From Arthrobacter sp. efr-133-TYG-118 (GTDB lineage Bacteria; Actinomycetota; Actinomycetes; Actinomycetales; Micrococcaceae), in contig NZ_JARVRH010000023.1 in NCBI RefSeq assembly GCF_030209755.1, positions 1-64,000 of the forward strand: a stretch of 64,000 nucleotides of DNA, in the 5' to 3' direction. Below the pieces are notes generated by a model that was not told where the DNA came from, did not search any database, and saw nothing but the letters and a program-made list of their open reading frames with translations. Of this stretch, positions 34,141 to 43,466 are shown piece after piece. Numbering within the stretch: the stretch's first letter is position 1; every line of letters starts with the position of its first letter. A program made the translations under genes and the position numbers.

Positions 34141-34620
34141 ATGGTTGGCGGCAAGCGGAACCACGCCCGGGACGAGCACGGTGCTGTAGAACAGCCAACC
34201 TCGGAGACCACCTCGATCCAGCTCACGCCTGTGCGCCACCACGAGCCGGATGCCCGGCCGCCGCTGGCAGCCGAGGAGCGCGCTGCGGTCCAGGCATTGC
34301 CTCCTGGATCGGCCTTGCTGATTGCCCACACCGGCCCCAATGCGGGTGCGCGGTTCCTCCTGGACTCGGACACCACCACCGCTGGCCGCCACCCGGATGC
34401 GGACATCTTCCTGGATGATGTGACGGTTTCGCGCAAGCACGTGGAATTCGTGCGCACCCCCGAGGGCTTCGAAGTGGTGGACACCGGAAGCCTCAATGGC
34501 ACCTACGTCAACCAAGACCGGGTGGATAACGTCCTGCTCAAGAACGGCAGCGAGGTCCAGATCGGGAAGTTCCGCCTCACCTACTACCTGAGCCCTGCCC
34601 GCGCAGCAGGCCAAGACTGA
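34141..34620 (+). CDS. garA: FHA-domain regulator GarA/OdhI
   Basis: A 159-residue protein. The N-terminus carries the conserved ETTS phosphorylation motif (Glu22-Ser25) that PknB/PknG-type kinases modify, and the FHA domain (about 65-150) has GRHPDADIFLDDVTVSRKHVEF and GSLNGTYVN. Unphosphorylated GarA/OdhI inhibits 2-oxoglutarate dehydrogenase and steers glutamate metabolism. Strong GAGGAGG site. It lies between gcvH and a MerR gene as in mycobacteria. Confidence 0.95.
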   Translation: MVGGKRNHARDEHGAVEQPTSETTSIQLTPVRHHEPDARPPLAAEERAAVQALPPGSALLIAHTGPNAGARFLLDSDTTTAGRHPDADIFLDDVTVSRKHVEFVRTPEGFEVVDTGSLNGTYVNQDRVDNVLLKNGSEVQIGKFRLTYYLSPARAAGQD

Positions 34621-34634
34621 TTCCGGGTACGCCT

Positions 34635-35357
34635 GTGGCAATGCCCCAGCCGGAACGGCGAGGACCGCAGGTCCTCAACATCGGGGAGGTCCTCGCCCAA
34701 CTCAGCGACGACTTTCCCACCATGACGGCGTCCAAGATCCGTTTTCTTGAGGAAAAGGGACTGATCAATCCGAAGCGCACTCCTGCCGGGTATCGGCAAT
34801 ACGCCGAAAGTGACGTCGAGCGCCTGCGCTTCGTGCTGGCACTCCAGCGTGACCAGTACCTGCCCCTCAAAGTCATCAAGGATTACCTGGACGCGATCGA
34901 CCGTGGCGAGCGTCCCGAAAACCTTCCTCCGGGGGTGTCGGTTTCCCCTCGGATTGTCTCGGACGAACTTGCGGCTGAGCTGCAGGGCCGCGCACGCGCC
35001 CTGAGTGAGGAGCAGTTGCGGACGGAATCCGGGGCCAGCGTCCCGTTGTTGCAGTCCCTTCTCAGTTTCGGACTCATCAGCCACGTCAACGGCAAATTCG
35101 ACGAACACGCCCTGCAAGTGGCGCGTGCCTGTGTCCAACTTGAAAGCCACGGACTTGAGCCGAGGCACCTCCGTCCGTTCCAAGCGGCGGCCGAGCGCGA
35201 ATTCGGCTTGGTGGAGCGGGTCGTCGCTCCCTTGACGTCCCGCAAGGATGCGGCGTCGCAATCCCGGGCTGCGGAAGCTGCCCGGGAAATCAGCGAACTC
35301 TGCCTCAGCCTGCATCGAGCCTTGGTGCAGGACCGAATCTCCCGTATGGACGCATGA
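34635..35357 (+). CDS. MerR-family regulator (Rv1828-like)
   Basis: A 240-residue protein with an N-terminal MerR helix-turn-helix (LNIGEVLAQLSDDFP, ASKIRFLEEKGLINPKRTPAGYRQY) and a long helical C-terminal domain. It matches the actinobacterial regulator next to garA (Rv1828). The start may be GTG 34635 or ATG 34641. Its end overlaps the DUF151 gene by 4 bases. Confidence 0.93.
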   Translation: MAMPQPERRGPQVLNIGEVLAQLSDDFPTMTASKIRFLEEKGLINPKRTPAGYRQYAESDVERLRFVLALQRDQYLPLKVIKDYLDAIDRGERPENLPPGVSVSPRIVSDELAAELQGRARALSEEQLRTESGASVPLLQSLLSFGLISHVNGKFDEHALQVARACVQLESHGLEPRHLRPFQAAAEREFGLVERVVAPLTSRKDAASQSRAAEAAREISELCLSLHRALVQDRISRMDA

Positions 35358-35860
35358 TGATTGAGGTCGAGATCGTTGGAGTGCGGATTGAACTGCCGTC
35401 AAACCAGCCTCTGGTCCTCCTGCGGGAGATGCACGGGGAACGCCATGTCCCCATCTGGATCGGCACACCCGAAGCCAGTGCCATCGCCCTGGCCCAGCAA
35501 GGAGTGGTGCCGCCCCGTCCCATGACCCACGATCTGATGATCGACGTCGTTGAGGCACTCGGCCACACCATCATCAGCGTGAACATTGTGGCGGTCGAGG
35601 ACAACATCTTCTACGGTCAGCTCCAATTCGACGACGGCACTGTGGTGAGTTCCCGCGCTTCCGACGCGTTGGCGCTGGCGTTGCGGGCGAAATGCCGCAT
35701 CTGGTGTGCCGACGCAGTGATGGATGAAGCCGGAGTCCGGATCACTGAACACGACGAGGGCGAAGACACCGAGCCGGGTCCCGAAGTTGACGAAGAACGG
35801 GAATTGCGCCGATTCCGGGAGTTCCTGGACGACGTGGAGCCGGAGGATTTCGAAGGCTGA
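35354..35860 (+). CDS. DUF151 bifunctional-nuclease-family protein
   Basis: A 168-residue protein with the family core PIWIGTPEASAIALAQQG, RPMTHDL and VSSRASDALALALRA, and an acidic tail. Homologues (Rv1829 in mycobacteria) are annotated as bifunctional nucleases; the bacterial role is unsettled. The ATGA overlap shows coupling with the upstream MerR gene. Confidence 0.92.
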   Translation: MMIEVEIVGVRIELPSNQPLVLLREMHGERHVPIWIGTPEASAIALAQQGVVPPRPMTHDLMIDVVEALGHTIISVNIVAVEDNIFYGQLQFDDGTVVSSRASDALALALRAKCRIWCADAVMDEAGVRITEHDEGEDTEPGPEVDEERELRRFREFLDDVEPEDFEG

Positions 35861-36103
35861 AGGCAGCCTAAGGTTAAAGTTGAGGGTGAAAGTTTCGACA
35901 CGATCTGAAAATGCCCCGGACGTCTTTGACCTGAGGCTCCCGCACGCCTAACGTCGAAGATATCAAGTTCCCGTTGCATACAGGACCCGCGCAAGTCACA
36001 CTGAAAGGTGCGGACGCGTTGAAATTACACGAGTGCATTTCCCCGTTTCGTGTTAGCCGCCGTATGCACCATCCCCAAGGGAACTTCTGACAAGGAGGGT
36101 CAC

Positions 36104-36697
36104 GTGAGTCCCAAAGGCGAAGCAGGCGAGCTAAAGCAGGCCTCGACAGGCGTTGCTGTACCCGCAAGCGGTGCCCAGGGTCTGCTTTTCACCGAGGACC
36201 TTCCGGTCCTGGATGAAGATGCCGGCTACCGTGGTCCCACCGCGTGCAAGGCGGCAGGGATCACCTACCGCCAGCTGGACTACTGGGCACGTACAGGACT
36301 TGTTGAACCCGCCGTGCGAGGCGCCGCCGGTTCCGGATCGCAGCGGCTCTATGGCTTCCGGGACATCCTGGTTCTCAAAGTCGTCAAGCGCCTCCTGGAC
36401 ACAGGTGTATCCCTCCAGCAGATCCGCACGGCCGTTGAACATCTGCGTGAACGCGGAGTGGAAGACCTGGCGCAAATCACGCTCATGAGCGATGGCGCGA
36501 GTGTCTATGAATGTACTTCAGCGGACGAAGTCATTGACCTGGTGCAGGGTGGCCAAGGCGTTTTCGGCATCGCCGTAGGACGCGTATGGCGCGAAGTCGA
36601 GGGCAGCCTTGCTGCACTCCCGAGCGAGCACGCTGTAGAACAGTCCTTTCCGGACGACGAACTCAGCAAGCGCCGTTCCGCGCGCCGCACTGGCTGA
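36104..36697 (+). CDS. ftsR: MerR-family cell-division regulator FtsR
   Basis: A 197-residue regulator: GYRGPTACKAAGITYRQLDYWARTGLVEP and RLYGFRDILVLKVVKRLLDTG are typical of the Rv1830/FtsR group, which activates ftsZ in Corynebacterium. The GTG at 36104 follows AAGGAGG. The 243-base gap before it probably holds its own promoter; I see no gene there. Confidence 0.93.
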   Translation: MSPKGEAGELKQASTGVAVPASGAQGLLFTEDLPVLDEDAGYRGPTACKAAGITYRQLDYWARTGLVEPAVRGAAGSGSQRLYGFRDILVLKVVKRLLDTGVSLQQIRTAVEHLRERGVEDLAQITLMSDGASVYECTSADEVIDLVQGGQGVFGIAVGRVWREVEGSLAALPSEHAVEQSFPDDELSKRRSARRTG

Positions 36698-36737
36698 ACC
36701 GCCGTCGGGATCGCCGCGAGCGGCCACCGAAGACCAA

Positions 36738-36769
36738 TGAAGCCGCCTTCCAGCAGGAAGGCGGCTTCA
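36738..36769. terminator. Bidirectional terminator between ftsR and the ParA gene
   Basis: TGAAGCCGCCTTCC and GGAAGGCGGCTTCA form a perfect 14-bp stem with loop AGCA, followed by TCGCTTTTCTC on the plus strand. It lies between convergent genes. Confidence 0.9.
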
Positions 36770-36821
36770 TCGCTTTTCTCGAGGGGGGGTAGCTTCTGCC
36801 TCGAAGATTCCCCAGCGTTTG

Positions 36822-37640
36822 TCAACGCTTGCGGCGTTCCCGAGGGCCGTTATTTGAGGACAACATGTTCTCCAGAAGCGAGTCAAACAGCTTGGCGGTG
36901 TTCTTGGCGGAGTCGCCAGGCCAGTGGTGTACGGCGTGGGCGGCACCCTGTATTTGCTGCCAGTTCGCCTGCTCCGGAATATGCGGTGCCAGCAAAAGCT
37001 CGCCGAACATCGATTCCATCTCTGCCAGCCGGAACGTGTGCTCGGACGAGGCCGCCCGGACCCGGTTGGCAACAATCCCTGCAGGAGCCAGCTGCGGAGC
37101 GAACTCCTGGCGGAACAGCTGGATGGCGCGCATGGTGCGTTCCGTGCCGGCTACCGAGAAGAGCCCTGGTTCGGCGACAAGGACCACGCGGTCGCTCGCG
37201 CTCCAGGCCATGCGGGTGAGGCCGTTGAGGGACGGCGGACAGTCGACGAGTACCAGCTCGTACTTTTCGGCCGCGGCAAGGACCGCAGTCAGGCGGCGGA
37301 GATCGCGGCGCCCAAGATCCGGCCGATCGTAGATACCGGTGTAGGCGGATCCGACGGCGACATCAAGGGCCGTCCCTCCGCCGTTGCCGCGGGGGTGGTC
37401 AACCCAGCCGCTGCTGACCACATTGTCCAAGAGCCTCGCCTTGCGGGGGTTCTTCAGCATGCGGCCAATGTCGAGCTGGTCTCCGGCCTGGACGCCGAGG
37501 GCCGTGGTGGCGTCGGCGTGGGGATCCAGGTCCACGACAAGGGTGGGGATCCCTGCGGCCAGTGCGGCCGAGGCCAACCCAGTGGTTACGGATGTCTTGC
37601 CCACGCCGCCTTTGAGGCTGCTGATGCTGACTACTTGCAC
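36822..37640 (-). CDS. Orphan ParA-family ATPase
   Basis: A 272-residue P-loop ATPase from the GTG at 37640 (VQVVSISSLKGGVGKTSVT); a TTG four codons upstream is an alternative. Deviant Walker A KGGVGKTS, Walker A' DLDPHADATTALG and Walker B VLVDCPPSLNGL are present. The C-terminus is basic (PRERRKR). There is no parB next to it. It differs from the ParA at 19580 and is of unknown cargo. A degenerate parS-like sequence lies upstream at 37806-37821. Confidence 0.9.
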   Translation of the reverse strand: MQVVSISSLKGGVGKTSVTTGLASAALAAGIPTLVVDLDPHADATTALGVQAGDQLDIGRMLKNPRKARLLDNVVSSGWVDHPRGNGGGTALDVAVGSAYTGIYDRPDLGRRDLRRLTAVLAAAEKYELVLVDCPPSLNGLTRMAWSASDRVVLVAEPGLFSVAGTERTMRAIQLFRQEFAPQLAPAGIVANRVRAASSEHTFRLAEMESMFGELLLAPHIPEQANWQQIQGAAHAVHHWPGDSAKNTAKLFDSLLENMLSSNNGPRERRKR

Positions 37641-37805
37641 TTGAAAACCCAAAACCTAACGCCGGTTGCCGTGTCGCGGTGCTTGTGTTCCGGCCTTGCC
37701 GGAACCGGGGCTCTGCCGCTGCCCTTCAACATCATATGTTGAGTGGCCACCGATTCCTGCCTTATCAGCCCGGAACGGTTCGGGCCGCCTATTGCTCGAT
37801 CGTCT

Positions 37806-37821
37806 TTTAGCACGTGAAACT
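37806..37821. other. Degenerate parS-like sequence
   Basis: TTTAGCACGTGAAACT matches 12 of 16 positions of the parS consensus TGTTTCACGTGAAACA; the core CACGTG and right arm GAAAC are intact, the left arm is poor. May be chance. Confidence 0.3.
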
Positions 37822-37862
37822 GCACCGTGCGCGAAGGTACACTGCTCGTGACGAATCTCCGT

Positions 37863-37910
37863 GTGACTGTCACCACAAAGATTTGTGTTTGGGTATGGAG
37901 GTCTTACACA
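37863..37910 (+). promoter_or_regulatory. pyc promoter region with two palindromes
   Basis: GTGACTGTCAC (37863-37873) is directly followed by CACAAAGATTTGTG (37874-37887), both perfect inverted repeats. A possible -35 TTGTGT (37883-37888) and -10 TACACA (37905-37910) with 16-base spacing follow, 44 bases before the pyc start. The rest of 37641-37953 has no gene. Confidence 0.5.
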
Positions 37911-37953
37911 CTGTGACCACCGACCGTTACACCCGCAATGATGCAGGAGAAGC

Positions 37954-40900
37954 ATGTTTTCCAAGATTCTGGTGGCTAATCGCGGCGAAATCGCGATCAG
38001 GGCCTTCCGCGCTAGCTATGAACTGGGCGCCAAGACCGTAGCGGTCTTCCCGTATGAGGATCGCAACTCGATCCACCGGCAGAAGGCTGATGAGGCCTAC
38101 CTGATCGGACAGGAAGGTCATCCGGTCCGTGCTTACCTGGACGTAGATGAAATCGTCCGTGTCGCCAAAGAAGCGGGTGCTGACGCAATCTACCCGGGCT
38201 ACGGATTCCTGTCCGAAAACCCGGACCTCGCCCGGGCGGCCCAAGAGGCAGGCATCACGTTTATCGGCCCACCGGCGGAGGTGCTGGAGCTCGCCGGCAA
38301 CAAGGTCGCCGCACTCGAAGCCGCCCGCAAGGCCGGCGTACCGGTCTTGAAGTCCAGCGCGCCTTCCCGCGACATCGACGAGCTCATTGCCGCGGCGGAC
38401 GAGGTCGGATTCCCGATCTTCGCCAAGGCCGTCGCTGGTGGCGGTGGCCGCGGCATGCGCCGGGTGGAGACCCGCGAGGACCTTCCGGAAGCGCTCCAGT
38501 CGGCCATGCGCGAGGCGGACGCTGCGTTCGGCGATCCCACCATGTTCCTGGAGCAGGCGGTGCTGCGCCCTCGCCACATCGAGGTCCAGATCCTGGCCGA
38601 TGCCGAGGGCAATGTCATGCACCTCTTTGAGCGCGACTGCTCCTTGCAGCGCCGCCACCAGAAGGTCGTGGAAATCGCTCCGGCCCCCAACCTGGACGAG
38701 TCCATCCGCCAGGCCCTTTACCGGGATGCCGTGGCTTTCGCGAAGGCCCTGAACTACGTCAACGCCGGAACGGTCGAGTTCCTCGTGGACACCGAGGGCG
38801 AGCGGGCCGGCCAGCACGTCTTCATCGAGATGAACCCCCGCATCCAGGTTGAGCACACCGTCACCGAGGAAATCACGGACGTGGACCTCGTCCAGGCACA
38901 GATGCGCATCGCTTCGGGGGAGACCCTTGCAGACCTCGGCTTGAGCCAGGAGTCGGTATCCATCAAGGGTGCCGCCCTGCAGTGCCGCATCACCACGGAA
39001 GATCCCGCCAACGGCTTCCGGCCCGACGTCGGAAAGATCACCGGCTACCGTTCCGCGGGCGGCGCCGGCGTCCGTCTCGACGGCGGCACGGTCTACTCGG
39101 GTGCCGAGATCAGCCCCCACTTCGACTCCATGCTGGTCAAGCTGACCTGCCGCGGACGCGACTACCCGGCTGCGGTGGCCCGAGCCCGGCGCGGCCTGGC
39201 CGAGTTCCGGATCCGTGGCGTGTCCACCAATATCCCCTTCCTCCAAGCCGTCCTTGCCGACCCGGACTTCATTGCGGGCAACGTAGCGACCGACTTCATC
39301 GACAAGCGCCCTGAACTGCTGAAGTCCCACGTCTCCGCGGACCGTGGAACCAAACTGCTGACCTGGTTGGCCGATGTGACGGTCAACAAGCCCAACGGCG
39401 AACTCAAGGTCCACACAGACCCCGCAGCCAAGCTCCCATCGCTTGCAGGGATCGTTGCACCGGCCGGCTCGCGCCAGAGGCTGCAGGAGTTGGGACCCGA
39501 AGGCTTTGCGAAGGCGCTGCGCGAGCAGCAGGCCGTGGCCATCACGGACACCACCTTCCGCGATGCCCACCAGTCGCTGCTCGCCACGCGTGTCCGTACC
39601 CGCGACCTCGTCGCGGCAGGCCCGGCGGTCTCCGCGCTGTTGCCCGAACTGCTCTCGGTCGAAGCCTGGGGCGGTGCCACCTACGACGTCGCCCTGCGCT
39701 TCCTCGGCGAGGATCCTTGGGACCGTCTGGCCGCCCTGCGCAAGGCCCTGCCCAATGTCTGCCTGCAGATGCTGCTCCGTGGCCGCAACACGGTTGGGTA
39801 CACGCCCTACCCCGAGGAAGTCACCGAGGCATTCGTCAACGAAGCGGCGGCAACGGGCATCGACATCTTCCGCATCTTCGACGCCCTCAACGACGTCAAC
39901 CAGATGGCTCCGGCCATCCGCGCAGTGCGGGCCACCGGCACCGCGGTAGCAGAGGTGGCGCTGTGCTACACCGGCGACCTCCTCGACCCGAACGAGAACC
40001 TGTACACCCTCGACTACTACCTGGACCTCGCCCAGAAGATCGTCGACGCCGGTGCACACATCCTCGCCATCAAGGACATGGCCGGCCTCCTTCGCCCGGC
40101 AGCCGCAGCCAAACTTGTCAGCGCCTTGCGTGAACGCTTCGACCTTCCGGTCCACTTGCACACGCACGACACCGCAGGCGGCCAACTAGCAACCCTGCTG
40201 GCAGCCGTGGAAGCCGGCGTGGACGCCGTGGACGTCGCGTCAGCGTCCCTGGCCGGTACGACGAGCCAGCCGTCGGCGTCGGCCCTTGTGGCCGCCTTGG
40301 CACACACCCCGCGCGACACCGGGCTCAGCCTGGCCAGCGTCAGCTCCCTGGAGCCCTACTGGGAAGCGGTCCGCCGGGTCTACGCGCCTTTCGAGTCCGG
40401 GCTTCCCGGTCCCACAGGCCGGGTCTATCAGCACGAAATCCCGGGTGGCCAGCTGTCCAACCTGCGCCAGCAGGCCATCGCCCTGGGCCTTGGCGAGCGT
40501 TTCGAGGCCATCGAGGACATGTACACCGCCGCGGACCGCATGTTGGGCCGCTTGGTCAAGGTGACGCCGTCGTCCAAGGTGGTGGGCGATCTCGCGCTGC
40601 ACCTCGTCGGAATCCATGCAGATCCTGCGGACTTCAACGAGAACCCGCAGAACTACGACATCCCGGACTCCGTCATCGGCTTCCTGTCGGGTGAATTGGG
40701 AGATCCTCCCGGAGGATGGCCGGAGCCGTTCCGCACCAAGGCGCTCCAGGGCCGCAGCATCAAGGTCCGCGACGTCGAGCTGAGCGCAGAAGACAGCGCG
40801 GCGCTCAAGGGCGATTCCAAGTCCCGCCAGAGGACCCTGAACCGGCTGCTGTTCGAGGGCCCCACCAAGGACTACCTCAAGAGCGTGGACACTTACGGCA

Positions 40901-41349
40901 ATCTGTCGGTGCTTGACACCCGCGACTACCTGTACGGTCTCCAGCTCGGTGCCGAACACGTCATGGAGCTCGAAAAGGGCGTGCGCCTGATCGCCTCCCT
41001 GGAAGCAGTCTCGGAGCCCGACGAAAAGGGCATGCGCACCGTCATGTGCAAGCTCAATGGTCAGTCCCGCCCCGTGGTGGTTCGCGACAAGTCGGTGGTC
41101 AGCAACGTGAAGGCCGCGGAGAAGGCGGATGCGTCCCAGCCCGGCCAGGTCGCAGCCCCGTTCGCCGGTGCCGTGACCCTGACCGTCAAGGCCGGCGACA
41201 CCGTCAAGGCCGGCGACACTGTCGCCACCATTGAGGCGATGAAGATGGAAGCATCCATCACGACGCCGGTGGCCGGCACGGTCTCGCGCCTCGCCATCAA
41301 CAACGTGGAGCAGGTCCAGGGCGGCGATCTGTTGATCGTGGTCGAATAG
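37954..41349 (+). CDS. pyc: Pyruvate carboxylase
   Basis: Carboxylates pyruvate to oxaloacetate, refilling the TCA cycle. The 1131-residue single-chain enzyme has biotin carboxylase (1-450; GGGGRGMRRV, EMNPRIQVEHTVTE), carboxyltransferase (about 520-1000; ITDTTFRDAHQSL, metal and substrate residues) and biotin carrier (after 1055; EAMKMEA with biotinylated Lys1097). Full length for the alpha4 type. A GGAG site is 5 bases before the ATG. Stands alone between strong control elements. Confidence 0.98.
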   Translation: MFSKILVANRGEIAIRAFRASYELGAKTVAVFPYEDRNSIHRQKADEAYLIGQEGHPVRAYLDVDEIVRVAKEAGADAIYPGYGFLSENPDLARAAQEAGITFIGPPAEVLELAGNKVAALEAARKAGVPVLKSSAPSRDIDELIAAADEVGFPIFAKAVAGGGGRGMRRVETREDLPEALQSAMREADAAFGDPTMFLEQAVLRPRHIEVQILADAEGNVMHLFERDCSLQRRHQKVVEIAPAPNLDESIRQALYRDAVAFAKALNYVNAGTVEFLVDTEGERAGQHVFIEMNPRIQVEHTVTEEITDVDLVQAQMRIASGETLADLGLSQESVSIKGAALQCRITTEDPANGFRPDVGKITGYRSAGGAGVRLDGGTVYSGAEISPHFDSMLVKLTCRGRDYPAAVARARRGLAEFRIRGVSTNIPFLQAVLADPDFIAGNVATDFIDKRPELLKSHVSADRGTKLLTWLADVTVNKPNGELKVHTDPAAKLPSLAGIVAPAGSRQRLQELGPEGFAKALREQQAVAITDTTFRDAHQSLLATRVRTRDLVAAGPAVSALLPELLSVEAWGGATYDVALRFLGEDPWDRLAALRKALPNVCLQMLLRGRNTVGYTPYPEEVTEAFVNEAAATGIDIFRIFDALNDVNQMAPAIRAVRATGTAVAEVALCYTGDLLDPNENLYTLDYYLDLAQKIVDAGAHILAIKDMAGLLRPAAAAKLVSALRERFDLPVHLHTHDTAGGQLATLLAAVEAGVDAVDVASASLAGTTSQPSASALVAALAHTPRDTGLSLASVSSLEPYWEAVRRVYAPFESGLPGPTGRVYQHEIPGGQLSNLRQQAIALGLGERFEAIEDMYTAADRMLGRLVKVTPSSKVVGDLALHLVGIHADPADFNENPQNYDIPDSVIGFLSGELGDPPGGWPEPFRTKALQGRSIKVRDVELSAEDSAALKGDSKSRQRTLNRLLFEGPTKDYLKSVDTYGNLSVLDTRDYLYGLQLGAEHVMELEKGVRLIASLEAVSEPDEKGMRTVMCKLNGQSRPVVVRDKSVVSNVKAAEKADASQPGQVAAPFAGAVTLTVKAGDTVKAGDTVATIEAMKMEASITTPVAGTVSRLAINNVEQVQGGDLLIVVE

Positions 41350-41378
41350 CGGATCGCTCCTCCGCGGGCGCACCCAAG

Positions 41379-41416
41379 AAGAAAGGTCCCGGGCTGTCAA
41401 GCCCGGGACCTTTCTT
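41379..41416. terminator. Bidirectional terminator between pyc and fadD
   Basis: AAGAAAGGTCCCGGGCT pairs perfectly with AGCCCGGGACCTTTCTT (17 bp) around the loop GTCA. A-rich and T-rich ends give U-runs in both directions. Confidence 0.92.
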
Positions 41417-41449
41417 CGTTGGTTTCCTGGGGAGTCCAGGCGGGGTGGG

Positions 41450-43261
41450 TCAGGACGCCTTGGGCGCCGAATACATTTCCTCGATCACTGCATCGAAGTC
41501 CTTCATGACCTGGGCGCGCTTGACCTTCAAGGACGGCGTGAGGTGGCCGGATGCCTCGGTGAAGTCGGACGGCACAATCCGGAACGACTTGATCGCTTCC
41601 GCATGGGAAACGGACTGGTTGGCGTGGCTGATCAGTTCCTGGACGGCTGCCCGGACGAGGGCGTTGTCCGCGGCAGCCGTCGTCGTCGTGGACGCGGGAA
41701 GGCCGTGGCGCTCCAACCAGCCCGGGAGGGCTTCCTCGTCGAGGGTGACCAGCGCGCCGATGAAGGGCCGGTTGTCGCCGATGACAAGGACCTGGGACAC
41801 CAGGGCGTCTGCTCGGATCTGATCCTCCAGCAGGGCAGGCACGACGTTCTTGCCGCTGGCCGTGACGATGATTTCCTTCTTGCGGCCGGTGATCTTGAGG
41901 AAACCCTGTTCGTCCAGTTCGCCGATGTCACCTGTGCGGAACCACCCGTCCACGAAGGTTTCCGCGGCGAGGTCGTCCCGCTTGAAGTAGCCCCTCATGA
42001 CGCAGACGCCCTTGGCGAGGATTTCGCCGTCGTCGGCGATCTTGACCGCATTGCCGGGGAGCGGGGCCCCCACCGTGCCGATCTTGATCAGGGACGGGGT
42101 GTTGACTGAAATGGGTGCCGTGGTCTCCGTGAGGCCGTAACCTTCCAGGATCTGCAAGCCGATACCGTGGAAGAAATGGCCCAGCCGTTCGCCGAGGGGG
42201 CCGCCACCGGAGACTGCGTGGCTGACGTGGCCACCCATGGCAGCGCGAAGCTTCCCGTACACCAAACGGTCGAATACGGCGTGCTTGAGCCTCAGCACCA
42301 ACCCGACGGAGCCCGACTGCTGTGCCCTTGAGTAGGCAATCGCCGTGTCCACGGCCTTGTGGAAGATGGCACCCTTGCCACCGTCCTCCGCCTTCGTGAG
42401 GGCCGAGTTGAAGACCTTCTCGAAGACACGTGGAACAGCCAGGATGAAGGATGGCTGGAAGCTCTGCAGGTCTGCCAACAGGTTCTTGATATCCGGCGTG
42501 TGTGCCACTTGGGCGCCTGCGGCGACGGCCAGGACCGAGATGAAACGGGCAAAGACGTGGGCCAGCGGGAGGAACATGATGGTCTTGGCGTTCTCGTTGA
42601 CGACATCGCCAAGAGAGGCCAAAGCGTTCTCCGAGAGCTCCACGAAGTTGCCGTGCGTGAGTTCGCAACCCTTGGGGCGCCCCGTGGTGCCGGAGGTGTA
42701 GATGATCGTGGCGACGTCGGCCAGTTCCGCGCTGCTGCGGCGCGCCTCGAGTTCCTCGTCGCTGACATTGCTGCCGGCATTGCGAAGGGCGTCAAGGCCG
42801 CCGCCTTCAAGCTGCCAGACATGGGTGACTGATCCGAGGCCTTCGGCGTTGACCGCTTGGCGGATGACGTCCTCGTGGTGCGAAGACTCGGCGAATGCCG
42901 CGACTGCGCCGGAGTCGCCGAGGTTCCAGGCCACTTGCGACGGCGATGACGTTTCATAGATCGGCACGGAAATGCCGCCTGCAAACCAGACGGCGAAGTC
43001 TACGAGGGACCATTCGTAGCGGGTCCTGGACATGATGCCCACGCGGTCGCCCACACCAACGCCGTTCGCGATCAGGCCTTTGGCCAGGGCGGATACGTCC
43101 TTGAGGAAGTCCTTTGCCCGGATGTCCTGCCAGTGGCCGGCGCTGTTGAGCTTGGCAAACAGTGCCGGGTTGGATGGCTTGGCGGCCTGACGAACCACGA
43201 GGTCCGTGATGTTGGTTTCGGGGGCAACATTCACCAGGGGCGGAACACTGAATTCACGCAC
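41450..43261 (-). CDS. Long-chain fatty-acid CoA ligase (FadD15-like)
   Basis: A 603-residue AMP-forming ligase with IIYTSGTTGRPKG (P-loop), GYGLTETTAP (A5), GWFRTGDIGELDEQGFL and ITGRKKEIIVTASGKNVVP (hinge). It activates long-chain fatty acids for oxidation or lipid synthesis. The GTG at 43261 has GGAG 5 bases upstream and gives the normal family start (VREFSVPPLV). The frame stays open 290 codons further upstream, but that part is antisense to the glucokinase and does not look like protein. Position near aroG and pknL parallels mycobacterial fadD15. Confidence 0.94.
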   Translation of the reverse strand: MREFSVPPLVNVAPETNITDLVVRQAAKPSNPALFAKLNSAGHWQDIRAKDFLKDVSALAKGLIANGVGVGDRVGIMSRTRYEWSLVDFAVWFAGGISVPIYETSSPSQVAWNLGDSGAVAAFAESSHHEDVIRQAVNAEGLGSVTHVWQLEGGGLDALRNAGSNVSDEELEARRSSAELADVATIIYTSGTTGRPKGCELTHGNFVELSENALASLGDVVNENAKTIMFLPLAHVFARFISVLAVAAGAQVAHTPDIKNLLADLQSFQPSFILAVPRVFEKVFNSALTKAEDGGKGAIFHKAVDTAIAYSRAQQSGSVGLVLRLKHAVFDRLVYGKLRAAMGGHVSHAVSGGGPLGERLGHFFHGIGLQILEGYGLTETTAPISVNTPSLIKIGTVGAPLPGNAVKIADDGEILAKGVCVMRGYFKRDDLAAETFVDGWFRTGDIGELDEQGFLKITGRKKEIIVTASGKNVVPALLEDQIRADALVSQVLVIGDNRPFIGALVTLDEEALPGWLERHGLPASTTTTAAADNALVRAAVQELISHANQSVSHAEAIKSFRIVPSDFTEASGHLTPSLKVKRAQVMKDFDAVIEEMYSAPKAS

Positions 43262-43466
43262 GATAGCTCCTTCGATATCAACAGACCATTGCGGGGCTGC
43301 TCTAACTCTATACGGCCAAGTAATGGGTGTGGCGCAATTCACCTTACTCAAGTTACTGATGAGTAACTTTACGTGAAGCGCGGGATTCCGCCAATGCAGC
43401 GTGCGGGGGCCCGTCCGCAGGGCCTGCATGTCAGTACATATGCGGCACTCGGAATAGGATGGCGAC

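Noticed and set aside
37927..40185. Open frame of 752 codons antisense to pyruvate carboxylase
   Set aside because: No motifs; the sense strand encodes a complete, well-conserved Pyc. Frame openness reflects GC-biased third codon positions.
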